Notes: generated from the letters alone by a model not told the origin. A stretch of 64,000 bases of DNA from Cordylochernes scorpioides (GCA_030710605.1 CP092872.1:10841119-10905118), one strand, 5' to 3'; shown: positions 10,542 to 21,951, numbered from the stretch's first letter. A program made the numbers and translations.

Positions 10542-12358
10542 TTAATAAAGGACTTTGTATATATCGGGAAGGTCTATTTTGCGATTAATACTGTTGGTTT
10601 GTGAGGAAATAATGGATTCTAAGCATAGTCTATTGTGTTTGTGGTTGATATGTCTGTATTTAATGTGTGGATGTTCAAGATCAAAACTGTGGCCTGTTTG
10701 TGCGATATGGGTGTAGACTAGGGATTTTGTATCTTTGTTATGAATATTGCGATTATGTTCTGAAATTCTGATACGTGTGGTTCTGCCTGTTTCCCCGACA
10801 TATGATGCTGGGCAATTATTGCACTGTAGGGAATAGATGGCGCCAGTGGAGTCTATTGGGAGGGTAGGTCTATCTGATTTGGTGATGCTATTTCTGAGAA
10901 TGGTGGTTAGGTTGGGCGCCATATGGGCGCAATATGCGGGATATTGAAACTGCTTTGGGGGAATATGGAAGCCAACATGTGGATCTATAGATTGTAGTGG
11001 TTGTATGGACACATGGATCAAACATGTGTTTGTCTATAAAGGGCAAGGGGTAACCTGCAGCCATAAGGATCAAACGGATTCTAGATTTTTCGGTGGTTTT
11101 AAATATGGGCAATGAGCAATGGGTGAAGATTCTCTTGGATAGGGTCTTAACTGTATTTATTTTATATGCTATGGGGCTACTGGAGGAGAAGTGTGTGTAT
11201 TGGGGGGGAATGTTCTTTTTGTGAAAAACTGTGGTTTGAAAGGTGTGCGGTGTGCGTATGACTAAGATGTCTAAAAAGGGTAAAGCGGAGCTCGATTCGG
11301 TATCATAAGTAAATTTTATATTTGGGTTGAAGTCGTGTAAGGTACTATGGATGCGTTGGAGGCTGTTTGAGTTAATGATACAAAAAAAAATCATCCACAT
11401 ATCTCCTCCAGTAGTGTATGTCAGAGGGGAGGGTTTGGTTGATCCATGTGTCCAGCGAATTCATGACTATTTCTGCAATTATTGATGAGAGAGGACTACC
11501 CATAGGGGTGCCTCTGATTTGTTTGTAATAGTGCGTGTTAAATGTGAAGGAACTAACGGTCAAACAGAGGGAGGTTAGTTGTAGTATGGTGGAAGCTGTC
11601 TGTGTGTCTATGTTAGATGTTGTGAGGAATAGTTGTAATTTATCTGTGATGAGGGTATGTGGTAGGGAAAGGTACAGAGATGTGACGTCAAAGGACGCCA
11701 TGATGTGTTGTGGTGGCGGAGTTAGGGCTGTTATGTTTTCTATAAATGTGGGGGGGTGAGTGATGCTGTATATGTTTGGGTTTTGCTTCATGAGAGGGGA
11801 CAAAAGGCTTACCAGATATTTGGAGACTGAATATGCCGGGGATTGGTGATAAGCGATGATTGGTCTAAGTGGGACTCCCGGTTTGTGCACCTTGGGACGC
11901 CATAAATGTAAGCATGTAAGCATTCTTGTCCAAGTTGGCTGTAAAATGAGTATGTAGTTCAGTTGGGATGAGGCCAGATTTCTTCATGTTGTTTAAGGAT
12001 TTTCTGAACATTTTGGTAAGGGTGGTGTTTTCTTGTGGGGAGATAGATGAGAAGGTGGAGCTGTCTTGAAGGATGTCTGTCATCTTTGCTGTGTAATCCG
12101 ATCGGTCCATTATGACGGGGTGGTTTCCTTTGTCCGCTCTTGTAAATACCAGGGATTTATAGCTTTTTAACTTATTGATTATGGCTTTGTTGTTGTGGCT
12201 GGGTACTTTGTTCCGGTCTGGTCTTAGTAGGGCTTGGACTATCGCATTCCGTACTTTAAAAGTTTCACCTTGATTTAGAGTGCTCATGATGCCTTCCACA
12301 CCAGCAATGATTCTGGGGATGTCCGGTTTGGGTGGAGGTACATACTGGAGGCCTAGTT
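10542..12358 (-). pseudogene. Penelope-like reverse transcriptase plus GIY-YIG endonuclease, frameshifted
   Basis: PLE proteins copy RNA with a telomerase-related reverse transcriptase and nick DNA with a GIY-YIG nuclease. The reading passes through four minus-strand segments: 12358-11865, 11923-11372, 11400-10888 and 11021-10542. Visible motifs in order are a conserved N-terminal region, palm motif A (SFDVTSLY), motif B (GTPMGSPLSS), the catalytic YVDD, and the GIY-YIG domain (AIYSLQC ... YVGETGRT...R...EH). At least three frameshifts break it. The first is an 8-bp tandem duplication (GTAAGCAT twice, about 11908-11923). The N-terminus is truncated at the head-to-head junction. The copy is dead but recent enough to align easily with its twin. 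Confidence 0.85.
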
Positions 12359-13411
12359 CTACAGATAAATTACAACTATTCCTCACAACATCTAACATAG
12401 ACACACAGACAGCTTCCACCATACTACAACTAACCTCCCTCTGTTTGACCGTTAGTTCCTTCACATTTAACACGCACTATTACAAACAAATCAGAGGCAC
12501 CCCTATGGGTAGTCCTCTCTCATCAATAATTGTAGAAATAGTCATGAATTCGCTGGACACATGGATCAACCAAACCCTCCCCTCTGACATACACTACTGG
12601 ATGAGATATGTGGATGATGTTTTTTGTATCATTAACTCAAACAGCCTCCAACGCATCCATAGTACCTTACACGACTTCAACCCAAATAGTCATACGCACA
12701 CCGCACACCTTTCAAACCACAGTTTTTCACAAAAAGAACATTTCCCCCCCAATACACACACTTCTCCTCCAGTAGCCCCATAGCATATAAAATAAATACA
12801 GTTTAAGACCCTATCCAAGAGAATCTTCACCCATTGCTCATTGCCCATATTTAAAACCATCGAAAAATCTAGAATCCGTTTGATCCTTATGGCTGCAGGT
12901 TACCCCTTGCCCTTTATAGACAAACACATGTTTGATCCATGTGTCCATACAACCACTACAATCTATAGATCCACATGTTGGCTTCCATATTCCCCCAAAG
13001 CAGTTTCAATATCCCGCATATTGCGCCCATATGGCGCCCAACCTAACCACCATTCTCAGAAATAGCATCACCAAATCAGATAGACCTACCCTCCCAATAG
13101 ACTCCACTGGCGCCATCTATTCCCTACAGTGCAATAATTGCCCAGCATCATATGTCGGGGAAACAGGCAGAACCACACGTATCAGAATTTCAGAACATAA
13201 TCGCAATATTCATAACAAAGATACAAAATCCCTAGTCTACACCCATATCGCACAAACAGGCCACAGTTTTGATCTTGAACATCCACACATTAAATACAGA
13301 CATATCAACCACAAACACAATAGACTATGCTTAGAATCCATTATTTCCTCACAAACCAACAGTATTAATCGCAAAATAGACCTTCCCGATATATACAAAG
13401 TCCTTTATTAA
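12359..13411 (+). pseudogene. Second Penelope-like copy: partial RT plus GIY-YIG
   Basis: This copy starts inside the reverse-transcriptase palm (at the DKLQLF block), so it is more 5'-truncated than the minus copy. It keeps motif B, YVDD (about 12608-12620) and the whole GIY-YIG domain (12932-13411). A deletion of about 57 bp after the HDFNPN block removes sequence present in the minus copy, and a stop at 12782 plus frameshifts separate the segments. The final 159 residues, with the GIY-YIG domain, are identical to those of the minus copy, so the two arms are young or gene-converted. Confidence 0.85.
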
Positions 13412-13437
13412 AAGTAGATACTACTCCTCCCACCCAA

Positions 13438-13480
13438 CCCCCCCCCCCCCCCCCCACTTCCTTCCCCCCCCCCCCCCCCT
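13438..13480 (+). repeat. Poly-C tracts in the PLE 3' region (plus copy)
   Basis: Mirror of the tracts at 10478-10516, lying just after the stop codon of the plus-strand PLE copy. Confidence 0.6.
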
Positions 13481-13745
13481 ATCCCCTACCCATTGGTTGT
13501 GACATTGAGTGGGGCCCCTGGTTGTGCCCTTGGACATTTACTCATTTGTCGCAACAATGTTGGCTGGTTTTGCATATATTCATAATTTTACAAATCTTGT
13601 TTTCGGTTTTTTATATGTAAATATTCCAATTTTAACGTCGGCGTCATATATTCTCTTTTAATCCATTAGCTTAAGTATGTAAATTTCCTCCTAGGTGTAT
13701 ATAAGGTCCCTGTGTTGCAGTACTTTTGTTAGTGTAAAAGCTATC

Positions 13746-13786
13746 CATGCCAGATGAAGAACCTTGTAGGTTCGAAAGCTAGCGAG
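13746..13786 (+). ncRNA. Hammerhead-like hairpin at PLE terminus (plus copy)
   Basis: Same structure as at 10171-10214: CAGATGA, stem GAACC/GGTTC, GAAA, AGCT, with a short stem I. AATAAA follows within 20 bp. The first box deviates from the hammerhead consensus at one position. Confidence 0.45.
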
Positions 13787-13867
13787 AATAAACGTGTATA
13801 AAGAAGCTCCTCTACTTACTTTATTTCATTCTAATTTGATCAAGATTAGAGTTCATCTATAAAAAAA

Positions 13868-14065
13868 TAAAGTAATTGTATTATTATGTATTCGCCGTAA
13901 TAATATTATTCGCCGTTACGTATAATGTCTTTGTATTATGTATAAAGTCATTGTATTATTATGTATTCGCCGTAATAATATTATTCGCCGTTACGTATAA
14001 TGTATTTGTATTATGTATAAAGTAATTGTATTATTATGTATTCGCCGTAATAATATTATTCGCCA
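13868..14065. repeat. 75-bp tandem array, right part
   Basis: About 2.6 units, continuing directly from the right PLE target duplication. The array ends at ATTCGCC, where a fragment of the CTGACGA foldback family follows (14066-14165). Confidence 0.85.
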
Positions 14066-14760
14066 AGATAGAGGTTGCCTGGCCAAAATTCATAGTTCTT
14101 AAAATTTGTCGAAGCGTCGAGACAGTAAAAAAAGTTTACTGGCCGAAGTATCTTTAATTTTAAGAATTTACCCCAAATAAAAACAATGTTTAGAGAAAAG
14201 CACGAACTTTTAGGACAACCTTATATGACACCGCTTCACCACATAGATTAGCAAAACCGTAATAAAATTTCCCAATTAGCTATTTAAATTGTCAATCAGA
14301 AAGTTTAGCATATTTACACAAATCCAACGTAGAGAACGGAGTTTGGTTCGTCTCTATTTCCATACGTAAAGTTTGATATGATACTATTTGTTATGCATGA
14401 TTTTAAGAATTCAATTGTTCATTGATGTTAGGTATTTGTAAATTCACTATTTAGAGTTTCAAATAATCCTTATTTACATATCGACATAGCTGAGGTTGTA
14501 AATTTATTTCTAACAGGTGATTGGTTAGTTTACAGCCAATGGTAGCTGTAGGACTTTGATGGTGACGTAACAACCAATCTGGTCGTTGCCATGGAGATAT
14601 GGTGATTTAATATTAACTTGGTATTAGAGTTATGAACAAAAATTGGAGAAATCGAAAATTTTGTAAATAAAATTGATATTAAATTATAAGAAAGATGGCA
14701 TACACCGCATGGACAAAACTTAAAGCACACAAACTTCAGCATGTTTATATGTTTTCTTCC
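14066..14760. other. Foldback fragment, then AT-rich sequence without genes
   Basis: 14066-14165 matches one end of the foldback element at 17.4-17.8 kb (TTGTCGAAGCGTCGAGAC ... TACTGGCCGAAGTATC). The rest shows no conserved frame or repeat that I can recognise. Confidence 0.4.
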
Positions 14761-14769
14761 TAGATCACG

Positions 14770-15075
14770 AAATACGTGATGTCACTGGAGACCCGCTGGT
14801 GATTCTCCACCAAACTCTGCAGCGGTGGTAGATAAAATATCTTTATTTTACGGGGCTGCTAACCAAAATGAATGATTTTTGAGCCCCGATGGACGCATAA
14901 AGCGGAATATATACAAAGCACAGTTAGAGGGGCCTGGGGATGGGTGGCCAGGGGATCATCGCCAGGTGAGGACAGGAGAGCCAGGATGTAGAGGAGGATG
15001 GGGGGGGGGGGGGGGGGGTCAGGATGGTGATCCGCGGAGTTCAGGGGGTGGCAAAGCCCAGGGGTGACCGTGGAG
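14770..15075. other. GC-richer anonymous block with poly-G run
   Basis: A block of elevated GC with an 18-base G run (about 15000-15018). A 62-codon frame crosses it, but it is glycine low complexity from the G run and not a credible gene. Confidence 0.3.
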
Positions 15076-15419
15076 AGCAGACATACCGCAATGATTGAAG
15101 TATATGATTTTTAAGCCCAAAAGGTTTCTGCAGGCAGACAAGCCGCAATGCACAATATCAAAGTACCAAGGTGCTGCATGCAACCAAGGCTGTTCAAAAA
15201 GGTTAGATTCCCCAGGCCAGGAAAAATAAAAGAAAGACAGCTGTTGTTTGAATAAGAATACTAGATAAAGCGAGAATGAATAAGCAGCGGTGGTATAGGC
15301 GCCATGTACATTGTATATAGTTGTATATATCTAATTATTGTTTTAAACTAATAGTACAGACTGTGTGTGTTCACTTTTACATGTATTGACAAGATGTCAA
15401 TAAAATATTTTACTTGTTA

Positions 15420-16062
15420 ATTGTCTACCATATATATCGGGATTTAGACAATTCCTCTGAAAGACATTACAGTGATATTTATTGAAGACACACAAGATAA
15501 CCAATGTACATTCAAGGACAGAATTTAAGGAAGTTGTACCTTTTAGTATGTATATCGGGATTTAGACAATAACTCTGAAAGACATTACAGTGATCTTTAT
15601 TGAAGACACACAAGATAACCAATATACACTCATGGACAAAACTTAAGAAAGTTGTACCTTTTAGCATGTATATCGGGATTGAGACAATTCCTCTGAAAGA
15701 CATTACAGTGATCTTTATTGAAGACACACAAGATAACCAATGTACATTCAAGGACAGAATTCAAGGAAGTTGTACCTTTTAGTATGTATATCGGGATTTA
15801 GACAATAACTCTGAAAGACATTACAGTGATCTTTATTGAAGACACACAAGATAACCAATATACACTCATGGACAAAACTTAAGAAAGTTGTACCTTTTAG
15901 CGTGTATATCGGGATTCAGACAATAACTCTGAAAGACATTACAGTGATCTTTATTGAAGACACATAAGATAACCAAGTGTGTGTGTGTGTGAACAAAATT
16001 GCCTCTTTCTCCTTCAAAAAATGCCTATGACCAGCGATACCAAAGACATTCCACTTATGTTT
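15420..16062 (-). repeat. M76-family tandem array with 118-bp units
   Basis: AAGATAACC recurs at 15494, 15612, 15730, 15848 and (diverged) 15966, a constant spacing of 118 bp. Each unit is the 76-bp monomer seen elsewhere plus about 42 bp of the adjoining MITE interior (TTTATTGAAGACACACAAG). The array ends in the MITE interior and opposite terminus. Confidence 0.85.
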
Positions 16063-16279
16063 AGTCCCTGTGTGTAAATTCAATAAAATTTGATAATTTA
16101 AAAGATATTAAGAATGAATGAGATAAGAGCTCGACACACACTCGATGCATTAACTGAATTAGATGATGTAGATAAAAGAAAACATTCTTTCGTGAAATTA
16201 CGGATATTAAAGATGGACATTTTCCGGATAAACATTTCAATTTATATCAAATGATGCAACATTTTTCTGGAGATGTGTC

Positions 16280-16570
16280 TCTTTTCATTTTATTATCGTA
16301 TTCTTAAGCTTTCAGACATTTATTCTCTTCTTCAAGAATACAAAATGAATAATTAAAATTGGTTTCTAAAAACTACAACTATTAATCACAATGTATATTT
16401 GTAAACATCCCTTGTAAGAAATAGTCAAGGTTTTAATTGAACCTTTTGAAGAATGATTTTTACTTGAAAGATAGCATATCAAAACAAAAAGAAAATCATT
16501 ATAAGAAAAATGTATAGGTTTTAAAAGTTTTTCACAATTTTAATTCGAATCAAAATTTGTTTCTTTAGAA
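16280..16570. repeat. Snapback repeat with GAAAG hairpins
   Basis: A minus-strand copy (around 16300-16345) and a plus-strand copy (around 16390-16560) of one repeat face each other head to head. The plus copy carries TTTTGAAGAAT...CTTGAAAG. Related copies are at 35740-35890 and 46145-46510. Confidence 0.45.
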
Positions 16571-17204
16571 CTTATACAGCGAGGAATAATTAGAGGAAAT
16601 ATGACTATCATTGGTTTATAAATAATTAATTTTAAAGAGGTAGTGATGGAAATATGCTTCATTTCCACATCTATTGATAATTAATATGAAAAAACAATTA
16701 AAATACCAATGAAAGTTCTATATCAATAAAAACACCAACAAGTAAATTCAGGACCTCAAAAGGAAAAATCAAGATGGCGAATAACCAGTTGTTTGAATTA
16801 GTTGTAATTGGGTAAAGGGGGGAAAACACATTAGGTACGTGTGCTTCAATTAAGAAAAAAAAAACGGTTTAAAATCCGCCTGTTTAATTGCAAACATTAA
16901 TTAATCACAATCCTAATTGTTTGGTTTTTAAGTTGTCAGGAAGGTTTTTGTGAAGAAGAGAACAAATCCCTATTTTTTCCTTTACCATTATTGATATGAA
17001 ATGTGAGCCTGTACCATTAGCAAGCTATCTCGGCTTTTAGATGACGTCGTTCCATTTAGGTATTTTAATGGCATGTATTTACTGTAATTATTTGGTTTAC
17101 TTCTCATCTCACTGTAATGGACGAAATTGTTCATAATATGAGTATCTAATGACACAATCTTTTATCCTAGAAATATCTTTTACATTTGTAGATATTAGGT
17201 ATGT

Positions 17205-17372
17205 CAGAGGCGGCCATTTCTTTTGGAGCTAAGTCGGCCTGCTACTAATAGTGCCCCCAGTCTTAATGACAAAGGCATTCTACTTCACCCAGTCATGATG
17301 GTTGTCAAACAGACACCATCAAGGATCACAACATGATATCCTAATATGATTGAGTGGGGATAAGAAAGAAGA
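17205..17372 (+). repeat. Non-LTR/SINE-like repeat with AAG tail, partial
   Basis: It matches the copy at 2175-2425 from the TCTTTTGGAGCTAAGTCGGCC block to the tail GATAAGAAAGAAGAAG. Confidence 0.55.
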
Positions 17373-17429
17373 AGTATCTTAAAGATATAGGTTACCTGGC
17401 CAGCATTCATAGTTCTTCAAATTAAAGAT

Positions 17430-17532
17430 TTGGAACGCTTCACGATTTTGCGTGTCATCCTTGCGCAGGGGCCATGCTAATTTTCTCTGTATCGTTCCAA
17501 TTGTAGTATATGTACCGCCGAACAAGCGTGTA
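17430..17532 (-). pseudogene. U6 snRNA retropseudogene
   Basis: On the minus strand this is almost the whole U6 spliceosomal RNA, including ATTGGAACGATACAGAGAA, the ATTAGCATGGCCCCTGCGC region, GGATGACACGCAAA and GTGAAGCGTTCC. It is flanked by the direct repeat CAAATTAAAGAT at 17418-17429 and 17533-17544, a target duplication. It also lacks the terminal T run, so it is a retroposed copy and not a gene. Confidence 0.9.
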
Positions 17533-17570
17533 CAAATTAAAGATACTTCAGCCATTAAATCTTATTATTG

Positions 17571-17611
17571 TCTCGACGTTTCGACAAAAATCTTTTGTTC
17601 TCGTCAGGAGT
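17571..17611 (-). ncRNA. Hammerhead-like motif, left arm of foldback
   Basis: On the minus strand: CTGACGA, a stem with one bulge (GA-CAAAA/TTTTGTC), GAAA, then the self-complementary ACGT and C17. Both catalytic boxes match consensus, but stem I is only about three weak pairs. Confidence 0.4.
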
Positions 17612-17719
17612 GAACAAAAATTGAAACATTTGGCAAATCGTTAAAAATTATTCTAAAGAACGCCCTTTGCAGCCTTAGAATTTTTTTTAACGCTTTGCCA
17701 AATGCTTCATTATATGTTC

Positions 17720-17762
17720 GTTCCTGACGAGGACAAAAGAATTTTGTCGAAACGTCGAGACA
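17720..17762 (+). ncRNA. Hammerhead-like motif, right arm of foldback
   Basis: CTGACGA (17724-17730), a bulged stem II GACAAAA/TTTTGTC, GAAA, ACGT and C17, giving a GUC-type cleavage triplet. It is the mirror of 17571-17611. Stem I is weak, so this is probably a decayed ribozyme. Confidence 0.4.
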
Positions 17763-18136
17763 ATAAAAAAGATTTACTGGCCGAAGTATCTTTAATTTGA
17801 AGATATTAAGTATGTCTATGTGGATTTTTATAACGCTCTAATCAATCAAATAAACATATATAAAAATACATTCAGATTTATTAAGATCACCGGTCTTATA
17901 CAGATTGACTGCAGGAAGGAATCATAGATGGAGCTCCTATACTCCAGGCAGCGCAGCACCCAACAACAGCCTCCTGGTCCGACGCATGTCCAGTGGCCAC
18001 ATAAATATATATAAAGGTATAACTTCCTTAGGTTTTGTCCATGAATGTAAATAAACGTTTCAATCTCTAATCCGAAATACGCTCTATTATTAAATTTATC
18101 GGTATATGTAAAAACAGGCATGTCCACTCATGGAAG

Positions 18137-18440
18137 TTAGAGTCCAACTCAAGGAAGTTGTACCTTTTAACATGTATATCGGGATTCAGACAATAACTCT
18201 GAAATATACACTCATGGACAAAACTTAAGGAAGTTGTACCTTTTAACATGTATATCGGGATTCAGACAATAACTATGAAAGATACACTCATGGACAAAAC
18301 TTAAGGAAGTTGTACCTTTTAACATGTATATCGGGATTCAGACAATAACTCTGAAAGATATATCATTAACTTTTATTGACAACACACGAGATAACTAAGT
18401 GTGAACAAAATTGCGTCTGTATCCTTCAAAATAACAGACG
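18137..18440 (-). repeat. M76-family short tandem array
   Basis: About three terminal units in tandem (ACACTCATGGACAAAACTTAAGG), followed by the MITE interior with AACACACGAGATAAC and GAACAAAATTGC. Confidence 0.75.
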
Positions 18441-18494
18441 ACTTACAATTTGACAATTAAAAAAGTTTATTAACATCTAGTCAACAGTAGGGAG

Positions 18495-18665
18495 AGAGGT
18501 TACAGTTTAAAATATTTACATGAAAAAGATCAGCCAGGTGTTCTTCCCCACCGTGATAGTGTCTTCCTCCAGGCGATGACGGGGTCCTCGATGGTCTGGC
18601 CCAGCCCGACCTGTTCGAAGTATCGGTTGATTCTATAAAACCAGAGGTCTGTAGGCCTCAAATAT
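18495..18665 (-). pseudogene. Short coding-like remnant, unidentified
   Basis: On the minus strand an open stretch of about 50 codons includes INRYFEQVGLGQTIEDPV and a tryptophan-rich continuation. It has markedly higher GC than its surroundings. It looks like a piece of a transposon protein, but I do not recognise the family. It is followed by stops. Confidence 0.25.
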
Positions 18666-18689
18666 TTTCCACTACCTTAAGTTTTATCC

Positions 18690-19980
18690 ATGAATGTACA
18701 TTAAAGTAGAATTGCATTCTATTATATCGAAAATGTATTTATTTTTTATTTATCTAAACAACCTATTCATATGAATAAACTTTTTGATATTGTTTTAATT
18801 GAATGATTCTCTAATATCTAGCATATTTTCATTCAAAAATATTTCTTAAAACCTTTTTGTAATCTTTTGCTTTTCTCGAATACACACAATACTTTACAAT
18901 TTGATTTCATTTAACTAAATTTGCATACCAACCCTTTATACATATATCCCAGTATAAAATCTATTACTTTAGATAGAAACAGTCTGATGCACGCCCGCGA
19001 GAACACATGCTAATAACAAAAGTTTTCAATTATTCTGTATAAATATTATTTAGAGATTGTACATTGTGTGTGTGTGAGTATTAACCGTTGAAGAACATAT
19101 ATTGCTCGAAAGCTTTCAAATTCAAAATTAAAAGAAACATTTTACCTGATTTTTATTTTTACTTTTTAAAATAATATTTCTGGGTAACCATTGCTCAAAT
19201 ATATCAATTGTGTTGATTTTTTTAACATTTTCATCTATTTAACTTGCATACTAATTCTGTACATATTTAAATATCTTTCTTTCTTTTCTTTCAAAATTTT
19301 TGTTTATATTTAAAGTGCAAGTGTCCCTAGGGGGACATAGCGCTCTAAGTCGAAATAAAGGATACACCTAAATATAAATTACATATTTACATAGTCTCCC
19401 ACTCCATTTATATATATATTTACCTTATATATAACTTATTTATTTACCAAACCTCTCCATTGTACGCTAGAAGAATAGATAAATACACGAGTCTCAGTGT
19501 TCCTTTGCCCTTTCCAATATATAAAAGTCAATAAATCGATTTTTATCAGAGAACGCGAAGTCAATAAAAACCAATTTTAATCCCAAATAACATTTAAGAT
19601 TACAGAGGAGACAAAATAGAAATATATTAACCTTTTGGTAAAATAAAATTTACAAAAAATATATATTTAATATTCCATTTTGAACGCAATATTTAATCGG
19701 AAATATATTTTATTTGGAATAAAATGTGCATAGTGTTCACGAGTAAATATCGATCTTTGATTTCTGGCGTGATTTTTATTGATTTTCATATATTTATTCG
19801 TAGAGAGAGGCGAATATTGGAGATATTTTTATTGCGCGCAATTCTTATTAGGAACACAATATTGGGATTTTTGGAAGGTTATTTACAAATCTGTGAGATA
19901 AAATATTTCTGTTCTTGTTCCATTGATTCAAGTTTTGTTCAAAACTTATATTTAAGAATATATTCGCATATATATATATA
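18690..19980. other. AT-rich sequence, no gene seen
   Basis: Only a degenerate GAAAGCTTTC hairpin with TTAAAAGAAAC downstream (about 19080-19140) stands out, in the layout of PLE-tail remnants. The 85-codon frame at 19724 lies in low-complexity sequence. Confidence 0.4.
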
Positions 19981-19981
19981 G

Positions 19982-20552
19982 ATGGAAATTTTGCCGGGAG
20001 GATATTGATCTATAAAAAATAAAGATTGCCTCTCCCGTCAAAATAGACGTCAAAACTAGACGCCATCTATTGACCGTCGCCGCAAAACTAGCGGCTTCGA
20101 GTCGGTAACAAAGCCACAACACCAGCTTTGGTAAACTGAGAAGCGTCCACCTAGAGACCATGGTTTCGGGCAAATGGCCCTTGTGAGTCTAACACAGACT
20201 TTATTCAATGAAATTCACATGGGATCTAATGGAATCCTCACATTCTACCAAAGAGGTGTTTAGCTGGTAGAGTTGCTAGACCAAATCTATGGTTGAAATA
20301 TATATGGAAATTATGTCGGGTGTATATTGATCTAGAAGACAGAGGTCGTCTCTTCCGTCAAAATAGACGTCGAAAACTAGACACCATCATATCAGATTGT
20401 GTTGTGGCTTTGTCACCGACCAAACACCTATAGTGTGCGGCGACAGTCAATAGATAGCACCTAGTTATGACGTCTATTTTGACGAAAGAAGCGACCCTTA
20501 TCTTTTTTAGATCAATATCCTCTCGGCAAAATTCCTATCTATATACTAGAAG
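19982..20552. mobile_element. MITE family T, long copy with terminal inverted repeats
   Basis: The outer ends GGAAATTTTGCCGGGAGGAT and the inverse of GGAATTTTGCCGAGAGGATA are inverted repeats followed by TTGATCTA. Inside are the opposed blocks GTCAAAATAGACGTC and AGACGCCATCTATTGACCGT. Other members are at 39250-39505 and 49085-49372. No transposase frame is present. Confidence 0.7.
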
Positions 20553-20813
20553 AATGACCCGGCTTCGCCCGAGAAATCCTCCGAGTGAAGTATCCTTCAT
20601 ACTGAAAGTACATCAATAATAAATAGTAGAAGTGCCATAGAATAGCAATACAGAAGAAACACATAAACTACAGAAAAAAAGTGTGTAATGGCCAAAATTG
20701 TATTATATTAGTGTTTAGGTATTTGATTTAATTATTTTGTTTGCAATCCATTTAGTTGTTTCAAAATTAATATAGTTTAAATAAATGAGTTTTAAAAATT
20801 GTACAAAAAAAAA

Positions 20814-20884
20814 TGCATCGGCCGGGAATCGACCCGGGCCGCCCGCGTGGCAGGCGAGCATTCTCGCCATTGAACTACCGATGC
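20814..20884 (-). tRNA. tRNA-Gly (anticodon GCC)
   Basis: The minus strand gives a full cloverleaf of 71 nt: acceptor GCATCGG/CCGATGC with discriminator A, A box around TAGTTCAATGG, anticodon loop TTGCCAC-type with GCC, and B box GGGTCGATTCCC. A run of nine T follows immediately (20805-20813), a strong Pol III terminator. Every feature of a functional gene is present. Confidence 0.93.
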
Positions 20885-21654
20885 TTATAAGAAATGGCCA
20901 TATTTGGGTATTTATTCCATTCACAAAAGCAAACGGTGACAGAATTGATTAAGAATTGATTGATGACTCAGATACTTGTATATACTATATATGCAAATGT
21001 ATTCTTATATACAAGTAGTGATGAAGGCCATAGACCGACAATATAGTATACATGTTGGCCTTTTGTCTGAATTTACCAAATAGGTGTTGTGGTTCATTCT
21101 TGATCATCAACAGAATGCTCTGCATTGGGATGATAAACCAAAATACATCGTTTTTATGCATTTTTTACATTATAAGTACTTCTCTTTGGTACATACAAAA
21201 AGGTATCATTCAATGTTGGTAAAAATACGAATAAAATCGTATAAAAAACAATATTTCGGTATTTCTTATAATCCTCGGGCCTAAGAAGGATTACTTCACC
21301 CCCGCGTCAGTTTTTCTCCTAATTAAAATTTAAAAAAAGGATCCTCTCCCCATGAGTGAAAAAGATGCCAAGTTAATCCTAACGAGCATCTCGGCCTTTC
21401 TAATTGAACATTCAATTTAAAAAGAGAGATTTGTTTGGTCATTAATTTTTAAATGAAACTTTCTGCAAACTTTTAATCCCGAGCTCAAAAAATCAACAAG
21501 GTTTGTAATCCGATTAGAATCTTATTTGGCAAAAGTCTTAAATAGAAACTTGGTGTCACACACACAAGATGGTGGCATTACCATATATGGTATATCGTTA
21601 ACTTGTTGTTCACTGATCTATATACGTAGAATCTATCTGATGTGACTTTTTTTT

Positions 21655-21951
21655 GCTTACCCCTAGTACACGTGGTACAGGCCATTATAATCATGGTGGG
21701 TAGAAGTAGGCGACTGCTTTTTCCTGTAAGTGCACCACATGTCTATACATGTGAAAAGCAATTCGACTTTGCACTTGCAAATGTTCTATAGCCTCATATG
21801 GTTACTTGCACTCGATGGTAGGGTTGGACTTATGCAAGAATCTGGGGCCATTGGAGCAATCTTTAATTAGAAAAAGTTCCCAATGCGGGATTCGTTCCCG
21901 GGTCGTAACGGTTGAAAACCAACGTTTAGACCACTCATCCACCGATCCCCA
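21655..21951 (-). repeat. tRNA-derived SINE, full length
   Basis: On the minus strand the head is tRNA-like, with a B-box-like GGAACGAATCCC that is diverged from GGTTCGATTCCC. A body with TCTTGCATAAGTCC follows. The tail carries ACCATGATTATAATGGCC and ACGTGTACTAGGGG. Siblings are at 22236-22370, 22789-22930, 26995-27298, 28288-28478 and 37379-37668. Confidence 0.75.

Larger units (their letters stand above)
10114..13879. mobile_element. Head-to-head double Penelope-like element with 12-bp target duplication
   Basis: The element occupies 10126-13867 and is flanked by the direct repeat TAAAGTAATTGT at 10114-10125 and 13868-13879, which is part of the 75-bp unit. It consists of a minus-strand copy (about 12358 down to 10126) and a more 5'-truncated plus-strand copy (12359 to 13867) joined head to head. 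The result is an inverted repeat with arms of about 1.5 kb around a spacer of about 0.7 kb. Inverted and tandem partial copies are typical of PLEs. Both outer ends carry the same hammerhead-like hairpin and AATAAA-bearing tail. The double unit went in as one event, since only one target duplication brackets it. Confidence 0.85.
17385..17830. mobile_element. Foldback element with two opposed hammerhead-like motifs, split by U6
   Basis: Two inverted arms (about 17533-17650 and 17680-17830) each contain TTTGTCGAAACGTCGAGACAATA and the end block GGCCGAAGTATCTTTAATTT or its diverged form. A U6 sequence is inserted near the left end. Related copies lie at 38790-39020 and, in pieces, at 14066-14165 and 36545-36720. 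Confidence 0.65.
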
